A DNA stretch of 53,590 nucleotides from an uncultured Saprospiraceae bacterium (GTDB lineage: Bacteria > Bacteroidota > Bacteroidia > Chitinophagales > Saprospiraceae): assembly GCA_937929945.1 (NCBI GenBank), contig CALFUK010000148.1:1-53590 (forward strand), given 5' to 3'. Made by a program: the position numbers and the translations under genes. Shown here one piece after another: positions 1-7,600 of this stretch. Within the stretch, counting starts at the first letter, position 1. The number at the start of each line of letters is the position of its first letter. A model generated the notes under the pieces. It did no database searches. It was not told the DNA's origin and worked only from the letters and a program-made list of their open reading frames with translations.

Positions 1-404
1 TTGTACAGGCCAGGCTTGATGAACTTCCATATCTCTCTGAATACCAGGGGAAATGAGACAATCAGACCTAACCAAAATGATACTTTGATGGCTGTGAAGA
101 ACTGCTCGCCCATCTGAATGGCTATCACATCAAATTTTGGCGGCGAGAAACACATCCGCTCAGAAATACCACAGAATATACGGTAGGTGATAAAATCATC
201 ATTCCGAGGGCCGTAGATGATATGATCAAACACGTCATCTATAAATACGAATACGATGATGCCTACGATAACGATGGACGCTAATGACCGAATGAGATGC
301 CAGCGTAGTTCTTCTAAATGATCTACGAATGACATTTCCTTTTCCTCCAGGGATTCTTTGGCCGGTAGCTTTTCTTTTTCCTTTTTCTTGCTGAATAGTC
401 CCAT
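1..404 (-). CDS. tatC: Sec-independent (Tat) translocase subunit TatC, N-terminal part
   Basis: TatC is the multi-spanning inner-membrane receptor that binds twin-arginine signal peptides. Reading the minus strand from ATG at 404 gives 134 codons that run off the left edge. After a charged lysine- and glutamate-rich start (residues 2-24), the protein shows the family signature FVDHLEELRWHLIRSL, then a first membrane segment (about residues 44-56), a periplasmic loop and a second membrane segment ending in EIWKFIKPGLY, which is typical of TatC. A TAnnTTTG promoter box lies 11 bases before the ATG. A probable Tat substrate, the DUF1501 protein at 27164, is encoded in the same window. The remaining transmembrane segments are outside the window. 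Confidence 0.93.
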   Translation of the reverse strand, partial: MGLFSKKKEKEKLPAKESLEEKEMSFVDHLEELRWHLIRSLASIVIVGIIVFVFIDDVFDHIIYGPRNDDFITYRIFCGISERMCFSPPKFDVIAIQMGEQFFTAIKVSFWLGLIVSFPLVFREIWKFIKPGLY

Positions 405-715
405 ACGTCGATGACAAAGTTACTAAATGTATCACCGTAATCTATCGATGAATTGCTGATGTTCATATAATATTATGCAGATAGCGGCCATCGGAGCAAA
501 CAAAGACGGCTGCCACCTCATTAGCGTAGGTGACTGCGGAACAGTACTTATGGATTGAAAGCATATTTTTGCTTTTAATACGGTAGTGTATTGTTGTTTA
601 CTGTATATGTATTTTATTGATTGTTAATAATTTATGTTGAATTAATCGTTTTTGTTCTTCACAGTCAAATTCTATGTTGTAAAATAAATCAATAGTCAAT
701 GATATTGCCATACCT
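405..715. other. Intergenic region between divergent tatC and exchanger gene
   Basis: About 310 bases between divergent genes. It holds the tatC promoter box at one end and the exchanger promoter box at the other. A short open frame at 475-558 (plus, 27 codons, richer in G+C than its surroundings) is followed at once by a small hairpin, AAAGCA at 558-563 and TGCTTT at 570-575, then a T run. From about 580 on the DNA is very A+T-rich. I do not recognise the short frame and do not call it a gene. Confidence 0.5.
415..422 (-). promoter_or_regulatory. Bacteroidota-type -7 box before tatC
   Basis: The minus strand reads TAACTTTG, an exact match to the TAnnTTTG element used by the Bacteroidota primary sigma factor. 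Transcription would begin only a few bases before the tatC ATG at 404, giving a very short leader. I see no clear TTG-type -33 box at the usual distance. Confidence 0.45.
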
Positions 716-718
716 TTG
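711..718 (+). promoter_or_regulatory. Bacteroidota-type -7 box before the Na+/Ca2+ exchanger
   Basis: TACCTTTG matches TAnnTTTG exactly. It overlaps a TTG at 716 that could otherwise be taken as a start codon, so the transcript probably begins near 725 and translation at the next in-frame TTG, 746. No good -33 TTG is visible at the standard spacing. Confidence 0.4.
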
Positions 719-745
719 TCTTTTGATATAAAATCGAGTTGCTAT

Positions 746-1669
746 TTGCTAGTCAGTATTTTACTTTTTATTGTCAGTCTATCTGTTTTAGTCTTTGCTT
801 CGGACAAATTTGTTGGAGCGGCTGAAAGTATCGGCTTATCCTTTGGGATATCTCCGTTTATCATCGGAGTGACCATCGTGGCTTTTGGGACTTCTTTGCC
901 GGAGCTTGCCACTTCCATCGCCTCTGTCTACAGTGGATCATCGGAGATCGTGATCGGTAATGTCATCGGTTCTAACATCACCAATATTTTGCTGGTCTTA
1001 GGGATGACGGCCTTGGTTGGACGGGAGATTATTTTAGACTTTGATGTCATGGATGTAGACATGCCGCTATTGGTTTTATCATCATTTTTATTGGTGTTTG
1101 TGATCAGTGATGGAGAAGTGGCCACTTTAGAAGCCATGATCCTCTTAGCCGCCTTAGTGACGTTCCTCTATAACTCACTGGGGAGCAGTAGCTTAGACGA
1201 CAAGGTGGACCGAGAGAAAGTCAGCCTAAAGACCTATGGTATGTTGATGTTTGGCGGAGTATTCGTGTATTTAGGTGCGGATTTTACCATTCAGGCGATT
1301 AAAAGCATCTCAGGATCGCTGGGTATTGGCGAAGAATTCATCGCACTCACTGCCGTTGCGCTCGGGACGTCTCTTCCTGAGGTGATGGTCAGTATCGCTG
1401 CCGCACGCAGAGGGAAGCACGCCGTGGCAGTAGGCAATGTCTTAGGCTCTAACATCTTCAATACCTATGCGGTCATGGGTATTCCTGCATTACTGGGAGA
1501 TTTAGTCATCCCTGCAGGTTATATGTCATTTGAAGGGCCTTTTATGATCTTTGCGACACTGATCTTTGCCTTCATGTGCATGTCCAGGCGCATATCCAAG
1601 TGGGAGGGGATCACCCTGCTGCTGCTTTATGTATTCTTTTTCGGAGAATTAATCCATAAGCTACCATAA
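746..1669 (+). CDS. Calcium/sodium antiporter (CaCA superfamily, YrbG-like)
   Basis: An inner-membrane cation exchanger predicted to swap Ca2+ for Na+ or H+. The protein is almost entirely hydrophobic helices and contains the two inverted alpha repeats of the family: GTSLPELATS followed by GNVIGSN in the first half, and GTSLPEVMVS followed by GNVLGSN in the second. These carry the ion-binding acidic and asparagine residues. A longer reading from TTG 716 is open, but a promoter box overlaps that codon; starting at TTG 746 places the first membrane helix at the N-terminus, as in YrbG. The gene stands alone and is divergent from tatC. Family assignment is firm; ion preference is inferred. Confidence 0.88.
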   Translation: MLVSILLFIVSLSVLVFASDKFVGAAESIGLSFGISPFIIGVTIVAFGTSLPELATSIASVYSGSSEIVIGNVIGSNITNILLVLGMTALVGREIILDFDVMDVDMPLLVLSSFLLVFVISDGEVATLEAMILLAALVTFLYNSLGSSSLDDKVDREKVSLKTYGMLMFGGVFVYLGADFTIQAIKSISGSLGIGEEFIALTAVALGTSLPEVMVSIAAARRGKHAVAVGNVLGSNIFNTYAVMGIPALLGDLVIPAGYMSFEGPFMIFATLIFAFMCMSRRISKWEGITLLLLYVFFFGELIHKLP

Positions 1670-1747
1670 ATCAAAGCTAAATTCCGTTTCTGTACTGACT
1701 GATGTCAATATCAGACCATTCATTATACCTATAATTTAACTAACACC

Positions 1748-2059
1748 ATGTTTGATCAACTATTTGGAGATCTTCAGAAAAAGCAAGAAGACCTTAAGAA
1801 ATCACTTGCTGAAGTTATCATTGACCATTCTTTTCAGGATGGCATCATAGAGATAAAGCTCAATGCCAACAAGGAAGTCCTCAATATCAAAATCGATCCA
1901 GAGAAGCTCGATACCTCAGATGTCGAGCAGATCGAGGATATGATGGTCATAGCGATGAATGAAGCCTTAGAAAAAGCAGAGCTAGAGCAAGCAGAGAAAA
2001 GTCAGTCACTTCTCGGTGATATGATACCTGGTGGCTTAGGAAATTTATTCGGAGGATGA
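1748..2059 (+). CDS. ybaB: YbaB/EbfC family nucleoid-associated protein
   Basis: A 103-residue small DNA-binding protein of the YbaB/EbfC family, which forms dimers and coats DNA. The N-terminus is a charged amphipathic helix (residues 2-22), the middle is a beta-rich stretch, and a second helix contains VEQIEDMMVIAMNEALEKAE. The C-terminal glycine-rich tail (IPGGLGNLFGG) is typical of the family. In many bacteria ybaB sits beside recR or dnaX; here it is followed by a T9SS protein gene instead. Its TGA overlaps the next start codon (ATG at 2056), so the two are probably translated together. Confidence 0.9.
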   Translation: MFDQLFGDLQKKQEDLKKSLAEVIIDHSFQDGIIEIKLNANKEVLNIKIDPEKLDTSDVEQIEDMMVIAMNEALEKAELEQAEKSQSLLGDMIPGGLGNLFGG

Positions 2060-3279
2060 TGGTGATTCGTTTTTTCATACTGATTTTTCTGTTCTCTAAT
2101 GCCGCAGTGCAGACTTATGCTCAGGCTAATCTCTTGTTCGATGCTACATTTAATGCTTGTGATGCATTTGATGAAGCTGGAGCGATCATGGGGGAGGCCT
2201 TTGGCAATCCTGGCTGCGTCTGTGGTGCCGATGACATGGGCTTCTTCTTTGACGGAGCTGATGACAGCTTATCATTCGATTCAGGTATAGAGGAGATCTT
2301 AAATCAAGATTTTGCACTCAGCTTCTATTTCTTCATTCAGAATGACCCCAACGCGAACCAAGCCATTGATCTCATATCATATGGCAGCCAGTGCCGCAGA
2401 GACTCATCATTGACGATCCGCTATATCCCGCAGAGTCAGGAGATTCGGGCAGAGATGGCGATTAATAGCCCGATTAGATTTACGACGAGAGGTGTCGTGC
2501 CCACTACGAGCTGCATCCATCATTTGGTTTTTAATAAAAATGATGATCGATTAGAGCTTTACATTGACGATATATTAGTCGATCAGCTCTTAGAGTTTGA
2601 GGGCAGTTTTCAGGTGAAGCCTGATGCAAAGTTTACGGTTGGGGCGAGCCCCTGTGCTGGAGGCAATACGCAGCTCTTCCGAGGCATTATTGACGATATC
2701 AAGTTCTTTGATCGGCCACTTTTAGAAAACGAGGTCATCGCGCTCAATGCAAGGCCAGACCGGATTACGACGCCAGACCAAACCATATTTTTAGGAGAAT
2801 CGGTCACGATCACCACAGGACAGCTGTGCAGTAATTTTTTTAGCTGGTCTCCGACAGATGATCTTACTGATGAGCTGACGGTATCACCCACAGCTTCACC
2901 AGAAGAGACGACAAGCTATGGACTCACCGTGGATTATGGCACCTGCATCAGCCAAGATAGTGTCAGAATCAGCGTGGTGGATCGCGAGAATTCAAGTTGT
3001 GGCGACCTGTTACTTCCCAGCGCATTCACGCCTAATAACGACAAACGAAATGACCTGTTCGGCATCAGTAATACCTTTATCATCGACCAGTTAATTTCTT
3101 TTGATATCTACAGTAGATGGGGCGAGCATTTATTCAGCGCTGAGAGCGAACTCAGCCAGGGATGGGATGGTAATTATAAGGGCGAACAAATGAATCCAGG
3201 CACACTGCTATACACAGTCGTATATGTCTGTGGCGGGGAAGAATTCAAAAAGAGTGGTAGTTTTGTACTACTCCGATAG
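2056..3279 (+). CDS. LamG-like secreted protein with T9SS type B sorting domain
   Basis: A 407-residue secreted protein. Residues 1-23 form a signal peptide ending in YAQ. Residues about 25-225 resemble a concanavalin-A-like/LamG jelly-roll fold (DDSLSFDSG near the start, RGIIDDIKFFDRPL near the end). A short PKD/Ig-like module follows (about 230-312). Residues about 315-407 form the CHU_C or gliding-motility C-terminal domain (LLPSAFTPNNDKRNDLF, then IYSRWGEHLF and GWDGNYKGE), the type B signal for type IX secretion. It should therefore be exported and attached at the cell surface. The ligand is unknown. The start overlaps the ybaB stop, which suggests translational coupling with an unrelated gene. 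Confidence 0.85.
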   Translation: MMVIRFFILIFLFSNAAVQTYAQANLLFDATFNACDAFDEAGAIMGEAFGNPGCVCGADDMGFFFDGADDSLSFDSGIEEILNQDFALSFYFFIQNDPNANQAIDLISYGSQCRRDSSLTIRYIPQSQEIRAEMAINSPIRFTTRGVVPTTSCIHHLVFNKNDDRLELYIDDILVDQLLEFEGSFQVKPDAKFTVGASPCAGGNTQLFRGIIDDIKFFDRPLLENEVIALNARPDRITTPDQTIFLGESVTITTGQLCSNFFSWSPTDDLTDELTVSPTASPEETTSYGLTVDYGTCISQDSVRISVVDRENSSCGDLLLPSAFTPNNDKRNDLFGISNTFIIDQLISFDIYSRWGEHLFSAESELSQGWDGNYKGEQMNPGTLLYTVVYVCGGEEFKKSGSFVLLR

Positions 3280-3328
3280 AGACCTTTAGCAATTTTAACG
3301 TCATAAGGAGGTAATAGCTGTTTTACTT

Positions 3329-4063
3329 ATGAAGATCAAACATCAAAATATCCTCCTTACGCTGGCTCTATCAGTCACCTTGCTGTCCTGTCAGCAGCCA
3401 CAAGAACTGGAGCAGAAAGCGACGGACGCCGTCACTTCGAGTGCGAATACTGCGACGTCGAAATCAGCAACCATTGAAGCGAAGATCAACACGCAGCCAG
3501 CAGCAAAAACGCCCACCACTGCTGTATCTAAGCCAGTCGCTGCTGAGCCCAAGCCTGTGATTAAAGAAGAGCCCGTTCCGAAGCCAACTAAGGTAGCTCA
3601 TCCATCTAAGGCTGCAAATCCTGAGAAACCAACTGCTAAAAAACCGGCTGCAAAAATAGGTAAGCCCGTCCAAAGATCTGTTGGTCCAAAGATCAGCTTT
3701 AAGCAAGCCGTATATGATTTTGGAGAGATCACAGAGGGTGATATCATCAAGCACCAATTCACGTTTACTAACACTGGCGATAAAGAGTTAGAAATACTGA
3801 GCGCCTCGGCCAGTTGTGGCTGTACTGACCCCAGCTACCCATTTTTAGGGATTCCTCCGGGAGAAGAAGGCGTCATCGGTGTCACTTATAATTCCGTAAG
3901 TAAAGATGGCCCTCAGCAAGCTGAAGTCATCATTAAAACGAATGCGACTACGCAAGCTTACAAACTGTTCCTTACAGGGACTGTCACATCTAAGCCAGAT
4001 AGTAGTAAAGTGGACTCTTCAGAATTAACTAGAGTGCCTAAGTACCCGCTGAAGAAGAGTTGA
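3329..4063 (+). CDS. DUF1573 domain lipoprotein
   Basis: A 244-residue predicted lipoprotein. The signal ends in LLSC at residues 18-21, a good lipobox. Residues about 22-120 are low complexity, rich in Ala, Lys, Pro and Thr, and probably form a flexible spacer. Residues about 122-222 form a DUF1573 domain, an Ig-like fold with the hallmark phrases YDFGEITEG, FTFTNTGD and ASCGCTDPSYP. Such proteins are common in Bacteroidota, and their function is not established. A perfect anti-16S-like AAGGAGGT lies at 3305-3312, but it is 17 bases from the ATG, which is far for a working ribosome site. The gene ends just before a repeat array and faces the large adhesin gene tail to tail. Confidence 0.85.
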   Translation: MKIKHQNILLTLALSVTLLSCQQPQELEQKATDAVTSSANTATSKSATIEAKINTQPAAKTPTTAVSKPVAAEPKPVIKEEPVPKPTKVAHPSKAANPEKPTAKKPAAKIGKPVQRSVGPKISFKQAVYDFGEITEGDIIKHQFTFTNTGDKELEILSASASCGCTDPSYPFLGIPPGEEGVIGVTYNSVSKDGPQQAEVIIKTNATTQAYKLFLTGTVTSKPDSSKVDSSELTRVPKYPLKKS

Positions 4064-4127
4064 TTTTGTTGATTTGCTGATGTGAAGCTGATTAGCTGAT
4101 TTGTTACTTTACTGATTTGCTGATATT
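4064..4127 (+). repeat. Degenerate GATTTGCTGAT repeats after the DUF1573 gene
   Basis: The words TTGATTTGCTGATG, GCTGATTAGCTGATTTG and ACTGATTTGCTGAT follow one another directly after the TGA of the preceding gene. The same words, in the same sense relative to their own gene, occur after the stop codon of the convergent gene (4652-4690). Confidence 0.6.
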
Positions 4128-4326
4128 TAGAAAAGAACAAGAGCTGAGTGTTTTATAGAAATATTCTGTAGTTGTTCTATTTTTTCTTTTTAACAAGATG
4201 GGTCAGTCTGATAAGTCCTTGTCAGTTGATCATTCTTCGATATCCACCTTTCTTTTCTTAGGTAGTTTCCTTTTCATGAGAATATAGGCAGTTACCTTTC
4301 AAATAGTTCATAATCAGTGAGTTAAA

Positions 4327-4370
4327 GAAAATGTGGGGCAGCTTTTTAGAAAATGTAGAACAGCTTTTTA
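4327..4370 (+). repeat. 22-bp imperfect tandem duplication
   Basis: Two adjacent 22-base units (4327-4348 and 4349-4370) begin GAAAATGT and end CAGCTTTTTA. They differ at three positions (GGGG in the first unit against AGAA in the second). They lie in gene-free DNA and no function is apparent. Confidence 0.75.
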
Positions 4371-4651
4371 TGACTACTGTATAATCCATTTTTAGGGCGG
4401 TGTAATAAAACCATGCAGATGGAGAATGGGAGATAGGTCTTCTGAACAAAGAGCTTCACGTAGTCTAATGAGAAGGAGATTTATAAAAGAAAGCAAGAGA
4501 TATCTTCGTTAACGACGAAATCCGGATATTCTGAATAAGTATCAAGTAAAGCCATTCAATCATCACATTTGAGCGTCTCATAGGGTACCAAGATCTGAGA
4601 CATACAAACAATCTGCTCTCTAGCTCAGCGATCTGAACCCGACACCGAACC

Positions 4652-4690
4652 CTGAAAAACATCATCAAATCAGCACATCATCGCATCAAT
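4652..4690 (-). repeat. Degenerate GATTTGCTGAT-type repeats after the SprB-repeat gene
   Basis: Read on the minus strand, directly after the TAA of the large adhesin gene, the sequence contains GATGCGATGATG, TGCTGATTTG and GATGATG, closely related to the array at 4064-4127 and in the same sense relative to its gene. Confidence 0.55.
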
Positions 4691-4692
4691 GA

Positions 4693-7600
4693 TTAATTCA
4701 AGACAGTGACATTTCCCTTATAAGCTATTTGTTGGCCATCTGCGAAGAGTACGTCTACGATATAGGAATAGACACCAGGAGCGACTCGTTGGTCATTGAA
4801 GGTGCCATCCCAGTTGCCCAGGCCGATACCACTAGTATTCGCTTCCTCTCGGCCATTCTCATAGACCAGTGCTCCCCACCGATCGAAAATTTGAATGGAT
4901 TCTACTGCTTCGACACCACGTCCCGTGTAGACGCTAAATCGAGTATTTCTAAGGTCTACAGTGCCATTGTTTGGAGCATTCGGGTAGAAGACATTTGGGA
5001 TAAAGACATTTCTGGATTTTCTGACTGTCACATCTATTTCTGCCATGGCGGTACAGCCATTGTTATCGATCAGGGTAGCAGTGACAGTAAAGTTACGCTG
5101 TGGCTCGATGCTGATCACGGAGGCATCATCCGTAAGTGGTCTAAAGATGAAGTCACCAGACCACATGATAGAGTCTACACCTGCTAAAGAAGTGACATTG
5201 GAGATGATTCTGAGTGATTCGCCCAGCTCGACAGTCGTGTCTTGACCGATGCTGATCATCGGTGGGTCCGGCTCCATGATCGAAAATTCGATGGGCGTAG
5301 AGCTGCTACAACCTGCTGCATCAAATACATTAATGCTGTAGTCACCAGCAAATAAGAGAGTGCAGTCTGCGGCATCCTGTAGTGGACCATTGTTGATGCT
5401 GAATCTGAAATTGCCTACACCACCTGAGGCATTAGTGACTCCGATGCAGGCCTGACCACCCGCGCAGGTCGGATCATCAAAGTCTGCCAGGTCAAAGAAT
5501 ATTTCTTCTGATGCGGTCAGTGTGTATGCTGCTGTATCGACGCATCCATTTTCATCTGTCACTGTGATGATATACTCGCCGGGGCCGAGATTAGTGGCGG
5601 TCTGTGTCATAGATTCATTGGCTGGCCACTCGTAGCTGAGCATGCCGATGCCTCCTGTATTTCCTACTGTGATTAAGCCTTGTGCATCAAAGCAACTGAT
5701 GTCTTGAGTCTGCTGCTCATCGATGAAGGCTACGAATTCGTCTGGACTATTCACTGTAAAGGAATCTATGAGCTCACACCCATTGTCATCTGTCACCGTG
5801 ACTATATACTGGCCTTCACCTATGTCTATGATCCCATTACTATTCACTGTCGGGTCGTGGCTCCAGCTGTAGGTATAGCTGTCTGTACCGCCGACGACTT
5901 CGATGATGATCTGAGCACTGGCATCGCCGAAGCATTGGGCATCTCTGATTTGTGGATCTCTAATGTATCGGAGTGAATCCCCCTGAGGTACATCGAATAC
6001 GACAGAGTCGCGACAGATTCCATCTGTGACAATCACATACTGCTCACCTGCTCCCAGTGCAGTGGCTGTCGAAGTCGTGAGCCCTGTACCTACCTCACCA
6101 GAGGACCAAGTAAAATCAAACGAAGTTCCATTACTACCAGAGGCACTGATCGTGGCAGTCCCATTGTCCACTCCATTACAAAGCGGGGCTGTAGCCAAAG
6201 GCTCAGACACTTCCAGATCACCTCCATCCATCAGTGTGAAGTCTCCAGTAGCGATGCAGCCATTAGCATCCGTCACATTGACGGTGTATTCTCCTGAAGT
6301 GATGCCTGATAAGGTATCGATGCCACTGTCATTGGTCACATCCCAGGCATAGGTATAAGGCGCTGTACCACCTAGTCCTTCCGCTATGATGAGGCCAGTC
6401 AGTCCTGCACAATTCGGCGGATCAGCATCAAAATCTACACTGACTTCGCCCGCAGTGCCGATCACAAAAAGAGAATCTTTTACACAACCTGCTATCGTAT
6501 CTATAGAAGCAGTGATTAGGTAGATGCCTGCTTCTAAGTCGATTCTTTCATCTGTCACGATACCTCCTGGCCATGAGAATGAGAATTGATCAGAATTATC
6601 TTGAAATGTAATTTGGCCATCTGCTACGCCTTCGCAGGATGCATTTGTCAATGTAAATGCAGGATAGGGATCAGAGAATTGGGGTGCAAGAGCGACTCCT
6701 GTCGTCAGCTCGCAGCCAGTGGCATTTTGTACCGTCACATTGTAATTGCCTGCGACCAGTCCAGTCCTTGGATTGTCTGTACTGCCATCATCCCACATAT
6801 ATGTGAAAGGGCCATCACCTGCCTCTATAAGAACTTCTACGAAGCCTTCGTCTCCTGCACCACCACATGTAGGCCCTTGGAATGTTGGTGCCCCAAGTGT
6901 GAATGGTGTAGGATCTATAATGTCTATATTATCAATGGTCACCGCACAGTCTGAATCCGAGACGAGACTTATCGTCAGGCTATAACTGCCCGCTGGTATA
7001 TCGGTGATGCTGGTGCCCTCCACTGGTCCTGCAGGTAGGCCTAAGTCGAGCATAAGTGGGGGAGAGTCTCCCGAAGCGACGACGCTTATACTTCCCAAAT
7101 CTCCATTACAGATGGGCTGATTCAATAAAATAAAGTCCCTGGTGATCGATAATCCCTGTCCTGCTGTGATCGTGAAGTCACTGGACAGGCTGACAGGGCA
7201 TCCTGCGGGATCACTTACCGTGACATTGTACACAGCGGGCGCCAGATCTGTCCGATTAGCTGTCATCGTCTCTACACCGTCTGACCAGCTGAAGGTCAGG
7301 TCTCCTGTGGCACCTGCTACTGCAAAGTCGACGCTTCCAGTCGGCCCTGAGCTGCAGCCAGGCTGAGTGATGTTCAGAGAGGCCTCATCTATGGTTAGTG
7401 GGGATCCAGCGATGACAGTGAAGGAGTCCATGGCCTCACATCCGTCACCGTTTCTGTAGTTCATGATGTATTTTCCTGGTGGTATACCTTCGATGACATC
7501 CCCAGAGTTACTAAAGTTTGTATTAGCCAGTGGGAAAATCGCCCCCGCTTCATCAGTCAAAGATATGGTGGCTAGTGGAACTACCTCAGGAGCGACTTCG

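Larger units (their letters stand above)
4064..4692. other. Gene-free convergent region with repeat arrays
   Basis: About 630 A+T-rich bases between two convergent stop codons. I find no convincing gene on either strand. It holds a degenerate GATTTGCTGAT array directly after each stop codon (4064-4127 on plus, 4652-4690 on minus) and a 22-bp near-perfect tandem duplication at 4327-4370. No clear terminator hairpin with a T run is visible. Confidence 0.6.

Noticed and set aside
4258-4668. Minus-strand frames of about 65 codons in the gene-free region
   Set aside because: They run through the tandem duplication and the A+T-rich stretch, lack any known motif and have no good start context.
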